Shown here: piece by piece, positions 13,757-21,858 of the stretch | Numbering within the stretch: the first letter of the stretch is position 1 | Layout of the letters: the number at the start of each line of letters is the position of its first letter | Assembly: GCA_050701115.1 (NCBI GenBank) | Contig: JBOHER010000155.1 | Location: 1-32,127, forward strand | DNA length: 32,127 nucleotides | Direction: 5' to 3' | Origin: JBOHER01 sp050701115 | GTDB taxonomy: Bacteria; Actinomycetota; Actinomycetes; Mycobacteriales; Pseudonocardiaceae | Translations under genes and position numbers: made by a program | The notes under the pieces: generated by a model | Told to the model about the DNA's origin: nothing | The model's database searches: none | Seen by the model: only the letters and a program-made list of their open reading frames with translations

Positions 13757-14854
13757 TCAGCCACCGAGTGCGAAGACCTGACCGTCGGCGGCGACGGTCA
13801 CCCGACCCGAGTAGTTCTCCCGCACCCACGAAGACCATTGCTCGTCGGTGGCTACGCCGGCAAGGTGGGACAGCACCACGTGGTCGACACCCGCCTTCGT
13901 TGCCACGGTGCCCACTTCCTGCGGCGTGGTGTGACTCTCGGCGAGATGGTTGATGAACACCGGGTCGAAGTCCCGTTGACGGTAGTACTCGAGGTTCACC
14001 GCCTCGTGCACCAGCAGGTCGGCGCCCTGCGCCAGCCGCACCACGTTCGCGTGCTCGGCGGTATCGCCGGAGAGGGCGAGCACCCCGTACTCGGTTTCGA
14101 TGCGGTACCCGAACGCGGGGAAGATCGGCGGGTGATAGACCAGCGCGGCAAGAATGCGCACCGCGTCATCCTGGTAGACGACGAACGGATCCATTTCCGG
14201 CGCCAGGTCACCGCGGGCATGAGCACCGATACCCACCGGTAGTTCGATGTCGGAAACCTCCAGGAGTTCGTCGAGGGGCGGTCGGGCCTCATCGGTGATC
14301 CGGATGTTGATGTCGTAGGCATAGGCCTGGAGCATGTTCCGCACGGTGTCCTCCGTGCCGGGTGTCGGCGGCACGATCACCGGACGGTATCCATGGGGCA
14401 GTACCCGCGCCGATGCGGGACCGATGATGCGGTACGGATGCTGCGGCCCCGGCGTCTGCGGTCCCCAGTTCCACAGCACAAAGGCGGGCAGCTCGCCAAT
14501 GTGGTCGGAGTGCAGGTGAGTGAGCAGCACCGCCTTGAGGTTGCGCGTGGGCAGCCCGCTGTCGACCACCGCCTTGGTGATCCCCAGTCCACAGTCGACG
14601 AGGTACATGTTCTGATCGACCACGATCCCGGTACCGATGCCCACCCGGCCATGCCGCAATGTCGGGCCTGCGCCGGTGCCGAGCGTGACGATCGCGGCTC
14701 CCCGGCCTTCCGGAAGCGAGCCCGAGGTGGCCGCGCTAGCTCGCAGTGGTGCGGCTCCGCCCAGGACGAGCCCACCAGTGGCGAGCGAGCCCGCGAGCAG
14801 CGTGCGGCGGCTGACGCCGGCTGAGGCGGTGGGAAAGGTGTCTGGCTCGAGCAT
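13757..14854 (-). CDS. Tat-exported metallo-beta-lactamase-fold hydrolase
   Basis: A 365-residue protein. ATG 14854 follows AGGAGATCCC. The signal SRRTLLAGSLATGGLVLGGA carries the twin arginines of the Tat route, so it folds inside with its metals and is exported. The MBL core shows strand LVDCGLG, metal motif LLTHLHSDHIGELPAF (HxHxDH), ALSGDTAEHANVV and VHEAVNLEYY, ESHTTPQEVGTVATKAGVDH and VVLSHLAG. This is the arylsulfatase/RNase Z-like branch. The substrate is unknown; the neighbour is a secreted alpha/beta hydrolase, with 26 bp between the genes, so an operon acting outside the membrane is likely. The MBL remnant at 22802-23344 is a relative. Confidence 0.85.
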   Translation of the reverse strand: MLEPDTFPTASAGVSRRTLLAGSLATGGLVLGGAAPLRASAATSGSLPEGRGAAIVTLGTGAGPTLRHGRVGIGTGIVVDQNMYLVDCGLGITKAVVDSGLPTRNLKAVLLTHLHSDHIGELPAFVLWNWGPQTPGPQHPYRIIGPASARVLPHGYRPVIVPPTPGTEDTVRNMLQAYAYDINIRITDEARPPLDELLEVSDIELPVGIGAHARGDLAPEMDPFVVYQDDAVRILAALVYHPPIFPAFGYRIETEYGVLALSGDTAEHANVVRLAQGADLLVHEAVNLEYYRQRDFDPVFINHLAESHTTPQEVGTVATKAGVDHVVLSHLAGVATDEQWSSWVRENYSGRVTVAADGQVFALGG

Positions 14855-14880
14855 GGGATCTCCTGTCTTGTTCGCCTGCG

Positions 14881-15918
14881 CTACCGGCGTGCCTTGTTGA
14901 GCCAGACGTGCAGGAACCGTTCGATGTTCTCCAGCGTCGGCCGCTCGCCGTGTGGCCCCGGCAGCTCGCTGTCGCGGCATCGGTGCGTCCGAGATGTCTC
15001 GGCTTCGTGCGTGTCCGGCGACACGATGCCGCTGTCGTGCCCCGCTTCCGGTACGGAGTAGAAGACCGCATCGGTACAGGAAGCGTGCAGCGCGTCGTAG
15101 AGCAGCTCGCTCTGGTGGTGCGGGACAAGCAGGTCAGCCTGGCCGTGCGCGATCAACATCGGTGGTGTCTCGCTGTCCACGTAGGTGATCGGATTCGCCC
15201 GGCGCCCGGCCGCGATGCAGTCTTGGATCGCGCAGTCCACCAGCAAAGATTCAGGCGAGGCCGGGTCGTTGTGACAGTCGTCCAAACCGAATCGCTCGTT
15301 GAAACCAGCACAGTCGATCATGTGCTCGTCCATCTGCAGAAAATCGGTCGGCCCGTACAGATCCACCACCGCCTGCACCGAGCTGGGCACTCCGGTGATG
15401 CCGACATTCCCCTCCAGCTGCGGATCGTTGCCGGTGACGCCGGCCATGGTGGCCGCCCATCCACCTGATGAGGTGCCCAAGATGGCGATCCGGTCGGGGT
15501 CGATGCGGTAGTCGGAGGAGTTCGCGCGCAGCCACCGGATAGCGGCCTTGATGTCGTGCACCTGCGCCGGGAACGGAGCGTTCAGGCTCGACCGGATCGA
15601 GACCCCGGCGACCACGTATCCGGCGTCGGTGAAGAACGGCGCCAGCTCCGCCGCATAGTCCTTGCCGTTCTCGCGCAGCCACGCGCTGCCCCCGGTGACG
15701 ATGAGCAGGGGATGCGGAGCCTTGCCAGGGGTTTGCGGAACATAGAGATCGAGGAGGTGGCCCGCGCTGTCGGCGGGTTCCGCTTCTGCGTAGGGAATGT
15801 CTGCGATAACCGGCGCATCGGCCGGGGCAGGAGAGGCCTGCGCCTGGACGAGCCCGGTCGGCAATCCCAGCAGCGCGATGGCGACGAGAGCCAGTGCGCG
15901 CCCGGCAGATCTGCGCAT
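14881..15918 (-). CDS. Secreted alpha/beta hydrolase (esterase/lipase-like)
   Basis: A 345-residue protein with a Sec-type signal (MRRSAGRALALVAIALLGLP, then TGLVQAQASPAPA). The mature part has the BD-FAE/HSL-like fold: HPLLIVTGGSAWLRENGKDY (oxyanion strand), AAIRWLRANSSDYRIDPDRI, nucleophile elbow GTSSGGWAA, MLIAHGQADLLVPHHQSELL (acid) and VPEAGHDSG (histidine). Two Cys-rich stretches (IDCAGFNERFGLDDC, VDCAIQDCIAAG) suggest disulfides, as expected for an exported enzyme. It probably cleaves an ester, but the substrate cannot be told. The first gene of a two-gene operon with the Tat-exported MBL hydrolase. The region 15919-16113 before it holds no recognisable gene. Confidence 0.85.
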   Translation of the reverse strand: MRRSAGRALALVAIALLGLPTGLVQAQASPAPADAPVIADIPYAEAEPADSAGHLLDLYVPQTPGKAPHPLLIVTGGSAWLRENGKDYAAELAPFFTDAGYVVAGVSIRSSLNAPFPAQVHDIKAAIRWLRANSSDYRIDPDRIAILGTSSGGWAATMAGVTGNDPQLEGNVGITGVPSSVQAVVDLYGPTDFLQMDEHMIDCAGFNERFGLDDCHNDPASPESLLVDCAIQDCIAAGRRANPITYVDSETPPMLIAHGQADLLVPHHQSELLYDALHASCTDAVFYSVPEAGHDSGIVSPDTHEAETSRTHRCRDSELPGPHGERPTLENIERFLHVWLNKARR

Positions 15919-16113
15919 GAACGACTCCTCGATGAGACGCTGACCGTGCTGCCGAGATCGACCACGAAAGCTCCTGTGGCGTCGATCACGACCCGACTAG
16001 CGCCACCGTTGCACGGGCCTGGGCCGAAGCCAACGGCTCGCTTCCACTGGCCAGAAAGCAGGCCGGACAGGCCGGCTGCCGGCCGCGTGATCGCTCTGCC
16101 GCCGCGCCGTTCC

Positions 16114-16460
16114 CTACGGCATCAGGCCGTCGATGTCGGGGTCGTGCTCGAGCAGCCCGTCGGTCACCATGAGCTCGCCGAGCCGCGCGACCTGCTCGCG
16201 ACGCAGATCGGTGCCGAACTCCTCGATGCCCACCCGCTTGACGAGCTCGGGAGGAAGATCGATGACCTCGGACACGGCCGCGCGCACCTTGCACGGGTTC
16301 GCGTCGGCGTAGGTGACGGTCTCTTCGACAGCGGCCGTGAAGTCCGCGACGAGGTCCGGGCGGATTCGGCGAGCTCACCGGAGGTGAAGATCAGTTGCGT
16401 CGGATGACCCCACACCGAGTCCTCGCTCGGATAGGTGGCATCCGGCAATTGGAGGGAACT
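16114..16460 (-). pseudogene. NMT1/SsuA-like ABC substrate-binding protein, C-terminal remnant with frameshift
   Basis: Reading from 16460: LQLPDATYPSEDSVWGHPTQ, LIFTSGELAES, then a one-base loss near 16368 shifts the frame. It then continues PDLVADFTAAVEETVTYADA, KVRAAVSEVIDLPPELVKRV, GIEEFGTDLRREQVARLGEL, MVTDGLLEHDPDIDGLMP to the TAG at 16114-16116. This is the end of a nitrate/sulfonate/taurine-type binding protein, colinear with the two intact relatives next to it. The first 200 residues and signal peptide are absent. It is transcribed away from the intact homologue at 16680. Confidence 0.75.
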
Positions 16461-16475
16461 TGGCTGAGGTACTGG

Positions 16476-16600
16476 TTTCCACTCAGATGGACATCGATCT
16501 CTTTCACTGACCAGAAACGGGCCAGTGCGCACATGACCGCGCGATCTCAGACCCGGGGGACGGGGCCGGACAACAGCGACCGATATTCCGCTGGATGGAA
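16476..16600. promoter_or_regulatory. Two TTCC-N7/8-GGAM elements before the binding-protein gene
   Basis: TTCCACTCAGATGGAC (from 16477) and TTCCGCTGGATGGAA (16586-16600) resemble one another and have TTCC/GGAA dyads. They lie 190 and 80 bp before the ATG 16680. They could be sites for an IclR-type regulator, three of which are in this window. The resemblance is visible; the role is a guess. Confidence 0.25.
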
Positions 16601-16679
16601 AGGACTTGTTGACCAGTGCTGTGAAGCTGCTTACGTTCCGATCACAGCTAACGTTCGATCCCGGACATCGGAGCTCTCG

Positions 16680-17636
16680 ATGAAGCGATCCCTCAGGGCT
16701 GGCGCCGCAGGCGCAGCGCTCTTGCTGCTGGCCGCGTGCGGTTCCAACGGCGCGGGAAACCAGAATGGCGACGGAACGGATGCGGTCACGGTGGGCGTCA
16801 TCCCCATTGTCGACGTCGCGCCGATCTACCTGGGCGATGAACAGGGATTCTTCGCCGACCGCGGCATCGAGTTGACCCTGGAGAGCGGTCAGGGCGGCGC
16901 GGCCATCGTGCCCGGAGTGGTGAGTGGGCAGTTCCAGTTCGGGTTTTCCAATGTGACCTCATTGCTGCTGGCACAGTCCAAGGGTCTCCCGCTGAAGGTG
17001 GTCACCGCGGGCAACAGCACCACCGGCGATGTCGACAAGGACTTCGGCGCGGTTGTCGTGCCCGAAGGCAGTGACATCGATGATGCCGCCGGACTGGCAG
17101 GCAAGACCGTCGCGGTGAACACGCTGAACAACATCGGCAACACCACCATCCGCGAGGTCGTCGAGCAGGCCGGCGGAGATCCGTCCGGAATCAAGTTCGT
17201 CGAGTTGGCCTTCCCGGACATGCCTGCTGCTGTGCAGGAGGGCCGGGTCGACGCCGCGTGGGTGGTCGAACCCTTCCTCACCATCGCCACCGGTCAGGGT
17301 GCGCGCCCCGTCGCGTCCAACTTCGCCGGGACGCACCCCCAGCTGATGGTCGCCGCCTACTTCACCTCGCAGCAGCTCATCGACTCCAATCCGGATCTCG
17401 TCAAGCGGTTCACCGAGGCGATGAACGAGTCGCTGCGCTACGCCCAGGACAACCCCGACGAGGCACGCCGCATCCTGAGCAGCTACACCCAGATCGACGA
17501 CGCCACGGCGACGGCGCTCACGCTGCCGCACTGGCCTACCGAGATCAACGTGGACTCGGTGCAGCGGCTGGCCGACCTCGCGGTCGAGGACGGTCTGGTG
17601 ACCGAGGAGCCCGACGTGCAGGGCCTGCTCCCGTAA
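16680..17636 (+). CDS. ABC substrate-binding lipoprotein, NMT1/SsuA/TauA-like
   Basis: A 318-residue lipoprotein (signal MKRSLRAGAAGAALLLLAAC, Cys20). It has the type-II periplasmic-binding fold used for sulfonates, nitrate, pyrimidine precursors and aromatic acids: VGVIPIVDVAPIYLGDEQGF, GIELTLESGQGGAAIVPGVV, FGFSNVTSLLLAQSKGLPLK, LAGKTVAVNTLNNIGNTTIR, FPDMPAAVQEGRVDAAWVVE, ending DVQGLLP. It is intact. Its permease gene directly downstream has been reduced to a scrap, and no ATPase of this type is in the window, so it is orphaned locally. In this setting an aromatic acid is a plausible ligand, but sulfonates cannot be excluded. Confidence 0.88.
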   Translation: MKRSLRAGAAGAALLLLAACGSNGAGNQNGDGTDAVTVGVIPIVDVAPIYLGDEQGFFADRGIELTLESGQGGAAIVPGVVSGQFQFGFSNVTSLLLAQSKGLPLKVVTAGNSTTGDVDKDFGAVVVPEGSDIDDAAGLAGKTVAVNTLNNIGNTTIREVVEQAGGDPSGIKFVELAFPDMPAAVQEGRVDAAWVVEPFLTIATGQGARPVASNFAGTHPQLMVAAYFTSQQLIDSNPDLVKRFTEAMNESLRYAQDNPDEARRILSSYTQIDDATATALTLPHWPTEINVDSVQRLADLAVEDGLVTEEPDVQGLLP

Positions 17637-17790
17637 CAGCGGCAACGACACCCGGCCCGGCCACCGCCGCCCGATCCCCTCGGTGGCGTTGATCCCGCTC
17701 GCGGTGCTGCTCTTCGGCACCGGCCTGCGCTCCACCCTGATCCTCGTTGTCTACGCCAGTTTCTGGCAGGTGCAGGTTCTCTGGTCGGGG
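17637..17790 (+). pseudogene. SsuC/TauC-type ABC permease scrap
   Basis: Just after the binding-protein stop one frame reads VTAATTPGPATAARSPR (a typical charged permease N-terminus). After a frame change comes VALIPLAVLLFGTGLRSTLI, LVVYASFWQV, which is the helix pair before the EAA loop of sulfonate/nitrate-type permeases. Everything else of the roughly 260 residues is missing. The order binding protein then permease is normal for these operons. Confidence 0.65.
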
Positions 17791-17816
17791 GGCCACCGGG
17801 GACGGTGACCCCCCGA
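17785..17816. terminator. Strong bidirectional hairpin between convergent units
   Basis: Arms CGGGGGG-C-CACCG (17786-17798) and CGGTG-A-CCCCCCG (17103+, i.e. 17803-17815) pair over 12 base pairs plus an outer T-A pair, around loop GGGA. It sits between the plus-strand binding-protein/permease unit and the minus-strand binding protein whose stop is at 17821, and can end transcription from both sides. Confidence 0.7.
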
Positions 17817-17820
17817 ATTG

Positions 17821-18804
17821 TCACGACGACTCGACGAGCACGGTGCTCACATCGAACGGCTCGGCGATGATGCCGTACTTCTCCATGAAGTCGGCCAGCT
17901 TCTGCAGCTGCGCACGGTCCGGGGTCACGTTCCATGCGGGGATCGCCACCTTTTCGACGACCTCGATCGGAACCTGCGTGTAGGTCGGGACGAGCTCGAC
18001 GAGGCGCTCACGGTTGTCCTGGAGCTGGTCCACCGAGGCACCGAGCGCGCGTTGGAAGGCGTCGATCGCCTCTGAGTTCTCCTGCGCGAACTGGGTAGTG
18101 GTCACCCAGCCTGCGACGGGCATGTCGTCGACCGGACCGCTGAACAGCTCGAACAGGACGCGGTCACCGGCAGCGAGCGCACTGGCCTGGAAGGGCTCCA
18201 CCTGCCAGATCGCATCCACGTCGCCGCGATCGAGGGCGGCCTGCATGTCGGGGTAGGGCAGCTCGATGTAGTTCACCGTCTCAATGTCGACGCCTGCGTC
18301 CTCCAGGACGGCGTTCACAGCGACAGTCCCGATGTTCTGCAGGTTGTTGACGGCGACGGTTTTGCCGCCGAGATCTGCCGGCTCCCGCAGCGGGGAGTCG
18401 CCGTTGACCATGATCGCGTGGTCCTCGGCGCCGACGTCGTTGCCTGCAGCGATCTTCAGCGGCAAGCCTTGCTGGGCGGCCAGGATGGCGGAGGTGTAGT
18501 TGGTGTAGGTGATGTCGAACTCACCGGCCATCAGGGAGGGGATCGCCTGGGCGCCACCGGCGGTCTGGACGAGTTCGACCTCAAGCCCTTCGTCCGCGAA
18601 AAGGCCTTCCTCCTGGGCGTTGACGGCGCTGGCCGTGTGCACGAGAGGGAAGTAGCCGACCTTGATGCTCGCCGTCCCTTCCTCACCGGAGGAGCCCGAG
18701 CCGAGAGCGGCTGAATCGGAGGCTCCCCCGCACGCCGCAAGGGCGGCCGCAGCGACGATCGCGACGGCGGCGACCGTCATGCTCGTGGTTGGTGCTGAGC
18801 GCAT
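17821..18804 (-). CDS. ABC substrate-binding lipoprotein, NMT1/SsuA-like, in the P450 operon
   Basis: A 327-residue lipoprotein (hydrophobic VAAVAIVAAAALAACGG, Cys25). Fold markers: IKVGYFPLVHTASAVNAQEE, GLEVELVQTAGGAQAIPSLM, FDITYTNYTSAILAAQQGLP, LGGKTVAVNNLQNIGTVAVN, YPDMQAALDRGDVDAIWQVE. It is a paralogue of 16680-17636. Its ATG lies inside the last 28 bp of the ferredoxin reductase gene, so it belongs to the P450-ferredoxin-reductase transcript. That linkage suggests it binds the P450 substrate, probably an aromatic carboxylate. No permease or ATPase partner is nearby. Confidence 0.87.
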   Translation of the reverse strand: MRSAPTTSMTVAAVAIVAAAALAACGGASDSAALGSGSSGEEGTASIKVGYFPLVHTASAVNAQEEGLFADEGLEVELVQTAGGAQAIPSLMAGEFDITYTNYTSAILAAQQGLPLKIAAGNDVGAEDHAIMVNGDSPLREPADLGGKTVAVNNLQNIGTVAVNAVLEDAGVDIETVNYIELPYPDMQAALDRGDVDAIWQVEPFQASALAAGDRVLFELFSGPVDDMPVAGWVTTTQFAQENSEAIDAFQRALGASVDQLQDNRERLVELVPTYTQVPIEVVEKVAIPAWNVTPDRAQLQKLADFMEKYGIIAEPFDVSTVLVESS

Positions 18805-20117
18805 GGTTGGTTCCTTTCCTGAGACGGCGCACTCATCGGCGCCGTGGGCGTGGGAGTCGGCCGCTGCGGCTTGTAGGACTTGAGGTCGGCACCGGGGTCG
18901 GCGACCACGTCCGGGGTCAGGCCGTGCTCGCCGGCGAGCAGAGCGCGCGCAAGCACGTGATCGGCTGGACGGTTCACGGACTCCACGCCGAGCAGCCGTT
19001 CACCGGCGAAGCAGAAGACGGAGAAGTCGCCCTGATCCACGCTGCCGCGCACCACCGCTCGGTCGTGCCCGGCAACGAGGCCGGCGACCTGCAGCTTCCA
19101 GCCGTACTGGTGGGTCCAGAACCAGGGCACGGCGTCGTACGGCCGTGCGGAGCCGGTGAGGCGCTCGGCGACGCATCGGGCGTGGTCGACGGCGTTCTGC
19201 ACCGCTTCGAGGCGCACAGGGGCCCCGGTGGTGAACGGCGATGGGAATGACGCGCAGTCGCCGATCGCGCTGATGTTGGGATCGGCCGTGAGCAGCGTCT
19301 CGTCGACGGCCACCCCATTCGCGCACTCGAGTCCGGCGGCCTCGGCGAGCTCCGTCCGCGGAGCGACCCCGACTCCGAGCACCAGCAGGTCGCAAGTCAG
19401 TGGCTCGCCCGTTGATGTAGTCACCGAGCGGACGTGCCCGCGGGAATCGTCGGTGGCACTGGCCAGGCCGGTCGAGAGCCGGACGTCGACTCCGCGCCGC
19501 CGGTGCTCGTCCAGCACCGCTGATGCCATGTGGGTCGAGACGACACGGGCCATCGCGCGGTCCAGGGCCTCGATCACGGTGACGCGCCTCCCGCGCTCGC
19601 GGGCGATCGCGGCCACCTCGAGTCCGATGAATCCGGCCCCGACCACGACGACGTGGCTGGCCTCGGCCAACGCCGCGCGTAGCCGGTCGGCGTCCTCCCA
19701 GGTCCGCAGCACATGGACACCGGCGAAGGTCGTCCCGGGGACATCGAGCCGACGCGGCTGGGCGCCGGTGGCGAGGACCAGATGCTCGTAGTAGAGCCGG
19801 GCGCCGTCGCTGAGCTGAACGGATCGCGCTGACCGGTCGATCGCCGCCACCGTGCGGTCGGTGAGTATCTCGATGCCCTTGGACTCCCAAAACGTCCTGG
19901 GTCGGAGAAGGAGGCTGTCCCCGCTCGTGTCCGCAGCCAGATAGGCCTTCGACAGCGGTGGACGCTCGTAGGGCAGGCTGGGCTCCTCCCCGACGAGCGT
20001 GATCGAGCCGTCGTAGCCCTTCTGGCGCAGGCTCATCGCGAGCTGGGCGGCCGCCTGCCCGGTGCCGGCCACGACCACACCGGAGGCCCGCTGAACCAGA
20101 TCGCCGTCGCCGGTCAC
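18777..20117 (-). CDS. NAD(P)H-dependent ferredoxin reductase (FAD), P450 redox partner
   Basis: A 446-residue flavoprotein of the putidaredoxin/rhodocoxin reductase group, passing electrons from NADH to the [2Fe-2S] ferredoxin encoded just before it. FAD-binding start VVVAGTGQAAAQLAMSLRQK (third Gly of the usual GxGxxG is Ala, as in some relatives), LPYERPPLSKAYL, ATGAQPRRLDVPG. NAD-binding motif VVVVGAGFIGLEVAAIARER; second FAD motif ISAIGDCASF. The W-x-x-QYGWKLQVAGL segment is typical of the C-terminal interface domain. The GTG at 20117 overlaps the ferredoxin stop by 4 bp. The C-terminal 35 residues are proline-rich and unusual, and overlap the binding-protein start. Confidence 0.9.
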   Translation of the reverse strand: MTGDGDLVQRASGVVVAGTGQAAAQLAMSLRQKGYDGSITLVGEEPSLPYERPPLSKAYLAADTSGDSLLLRPRTFWESKGIEILTDRTVAAIDRSARSVQLSDGARLYYEHLVLATGAQPRRLDVPGTTFAGVHVLRTWEDADRLRAALAEASHVVVVGAGFIGLEVAAIARERGRRVTVIEALDRAMARVVSTHMASAVLDEHRRRGVDVRLSTGLASATDDSRGHVRSVTTSTGEPLTCDLLVLGVGVAPRTELAEAAGLECANGVAVDETLLTADPNISAIGDCASFPSPFTTGAPVRLEAVQNAVDHARCVAERLTGSARPYDAVPWFWTHQYGWKLQVAGLVAGHDRAVVRGSVDQGDFSVFCFAGERLLGVESVNRPADHVLARALLAGEHGLTPDVVADPGADLKSYKPQRPTPTPTAPMSAPSQERNQPCAQHQPRA

Positions 20118-20437
20118 TCCTGAGCCTGCGGCAGGTGGACGCTCATGCCGTCGAGGTCCGCGGCAACGGGGAGCTGGCACGAGAGCCGGCTTGTGCTGCG
20201 CCGCTCGGAGGCGGTGCATTCCAGCAGTTCGTCCTCCACGGTCGTCATCGGTGGCAGCCGGTCGGCGTACTCCTCCGGGACGTAGACGTGGCAGGTCGCG
20301 CACATGGCGTTGCCGCCGCACTCGGCGACGATGCCGTCGATCCCGGCGCCGACAGCGCCGCGCATGACGCTCGTGCCGACAGCCACGTCAACGGCATCCT
20401 GGCGGCAGTCAACGGAGACATAGGTGATCTTGGGCAT
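20114..20437 (-). CDS. [2Fe-2S] ferredoxin, adrenodoxin/palustrisredoxin type
   Basis: A 107-residue ferredoxin: MPKITYVSVDCRQDAVDVAV, GTSVMRGAVGAGIDGIVAEC, GGNAMCATCHVYVPEEYADR. Cluster ligands are Cys40, Cys46, Cys49 and Cys87 (C-x5-C-x2-C-x37-C), and the RLSCQL end is typical. It shuttles electrons from the reductase to the P450. It lies 32 bp after the P450 stop, with GGAGG-like sequence before its ATG, and is coupled to the reductase by GTGA. Confidence 0.92.
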   Translation of the reverse strand: MPKITYVSVDCRQDAVDVAVGTSVMRGAVGAGIDGIVAECGGNAMCATCHVYVPEEYADRLPPMTTVEDELLECTASERRSTSRLSCQLPVAADLDGMSVHLPQAQE

Positions 20438-20469
20438 GGTGGTGTCCTCCAGCGGCGAAGTCGGTTGGG

Positions 20470-21672
20470 TCAGGCGGCCGACATGACCGCGAGGGGGAGG
20501 TTGTCGAGCCCACGAAGCGTGTTGCTGAGTTGGCGGACGACGGGTCCGGCGACCTCCAGCGCGGTGGCGCGGCGGGCCAGCTCGGTGAGGACGATCTCGC
20601 CCTCGAGCCGGGCCATCATCTGCCCGACGCAGGCGTGAATCCCCGAGCCGAAACCGACGTGCCCGACAGCCCGCCTGACAATGTCGAACTTGTTCGGATC
20701 TTCCCATTGACGCGGGTCGCGGTTCGCCGCGCCGAGGAACAGGAGCACCTTGTCGCCGGCAGGAATCGAGGTCCCGTCAACGTCGACCTCACGGGTCGTG
20801 GTGCGGAAGAAGGTCTGCACCGGAGACTCGTAGCGGACGACCTCCTCGAAGGCCGCGCGCGCCAGCGAGGGGTCGTCACGGAGCAGCGCGTACTGGTCGG
20901 GGTTTTCAGCGAAGCAGAGCAGCGCGTTGCCGAGCCCGTGCACACCGGTGTCCACCCCGGCGGAAAGGAAGGACCGGACGAGCAGGGCACTCTGCTCGGG
21001 CGAGTACCCCTCCTCAGCGGCGACCGCGTGAATCCTGTCGCCGAGACCGCCGGGAGTCAGTGCGTCGCGCCGGCAGTGCGCGGTGATCCAGCTGCGGACG
21101 GCGTCCGCGCTGGCCATTGCCCTATCGAAGAGCCGGTTCCGCGGCCCGAAGCCGTTGAAGACCATGCCGCCGTAGGGCAGCAGGTGTTCGCGACCGTCCG
21201 CCGGCAGGCCGACGGCGTCGGGGAAGACCTTGAGCGGGAAGGGTTCCGCGACCTCGTGCACGCCGTCGATGCGGTCGCGGCCCTCGAGCCCGTCAAAGAT
21301 GCGCTGCGCCTCGGCGGTAAAGGTTGCCCGCAGGGAGCGGACCACCGCGGGGGAGAGGACCTTCGTGATTGCGTGCCTGGCGCGGGTGTGATCCGGCGGG
21401 TCGGCCTCGAGGAGCAGGCTCGGCGGGCGCCACGGCGCCTCCTTGCGGAAGTCCGACAGCCCGACGCCGGCGGACGAGCAGAAGGTCACGGGGTCGTTCA
21501 GGGCAGCGTGGACGTGCTCGTGACGGGCCATCCCCCATACTCCGTACCCCTCGAGCCACACAGCGGCACCGAGCTCGCGCAGTTCCTCGTGGGCCGCAAA
21601 GGGGTCGGCGAGGACCTCCTCGTCAAACGGGTCGATGTTGCTCACTGGGGCGGCGGCGGTCGTGGACGACAC
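20470..21672 (-). CDS. Cytochrome P450, CYP199-like para-substituted benzoate monooxygenase
   Basis: A 400-residue class I P450. GTG 21672 is chosen because GGAGG stands 7 bases before it. Motifs: I-helix AGVDT (238-242) with the acid-alcohol pair, K-helix EEVVR, heme loop FGSGIHACVG with ligand Cys348. NDPVTFCSSAGVGLSDFRKE and PWRPPSLLLEADPP match CYP199A2/A4 of Rhodopseudomonas palustris as I remember them, and so do FFRTTTREVDVDG and ANRDPR. Arg82, Ser85, Arg233 and Ser234 line up (offset 10) with the CYP199A4 residues that hold the benzoate carboxylate. CYP199A enzymes O-demethylate 4-methoxybenzoate and oxidise similar acids. Ferredoxin and reductase genes follow. Confidence 0.9.
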   Translation of the reverse strand: MSSTTAAAPVSNIDPFDEEVLADPFAAHEELRELGAAVWLEGYGVWGMARHEHVHAALNDPVTFCSSAGVGLSDFRKEAPWRPPSLLLEADPPDHTRARHAITKVLSPAVVRSLRATFTAEAQRIFDGLEGRDRIDGVHEVAEPFPLKVFPDAVGLPADGREHLLPYGGMVFNGFGPRNRLFDRAMASADAVRSWITAHCRRDALTPGGLGDRIHAVAAEEGYSPEQSALLVRSFLSAGVDTGVHGLGNALLCFAENPDQYALLRDDPSLARAAFEEVVRYESPVQTFFRTTTREVDVDGTSIPAGDKVLLFLGAANRDPRQWEDPNKFDIVRRAVGHVGFGSGIHACVGQMMARLEGEIVLTELARRATALEVAGPVVRQLSNTLRGLDNLPLAVMSAA

Positions 21673-21820
21673 TGGGTACCTCCGGGTAGCAGGACGCACG
21701 CGGCAACACATCCGCAATAGCGCGTTGAGTCGATCAGCGCTGACGTTTCCGGTGCGTTCCCGTGGACTTCAGCGGTTCGCTTGACTGTGGCCTGCCCGAA
21801 ACCCCGCTCCAACGGCGATT

Positions 21821-21840
21821 TCTTTCAATGAGAAGCGAAG
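21821..21840. promoter_or_regulatory. Possible IclR site between the regulator and P450 genes
   Basis: CAATGAGAAG (AATGAGAAG at 21827-21835) shares nine bases with the palindromic element before the IclR gene (22721-22729), and TTCT/AGAA arms flank it. It lies 150 bp before the P450 start and could be the activator or repressor site of the P450 operon. Confidence 0.35.
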
Positions 21841-21858
21841 GTGACCGGCGTAAGCTCG

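Noticed and set aside
20530..21720. 396-codon plus-strand frame opposite the P450
   Set aside because: The heme loop, I-helix and ExxR motifs lie on the minus strand; this is the mirror frame.
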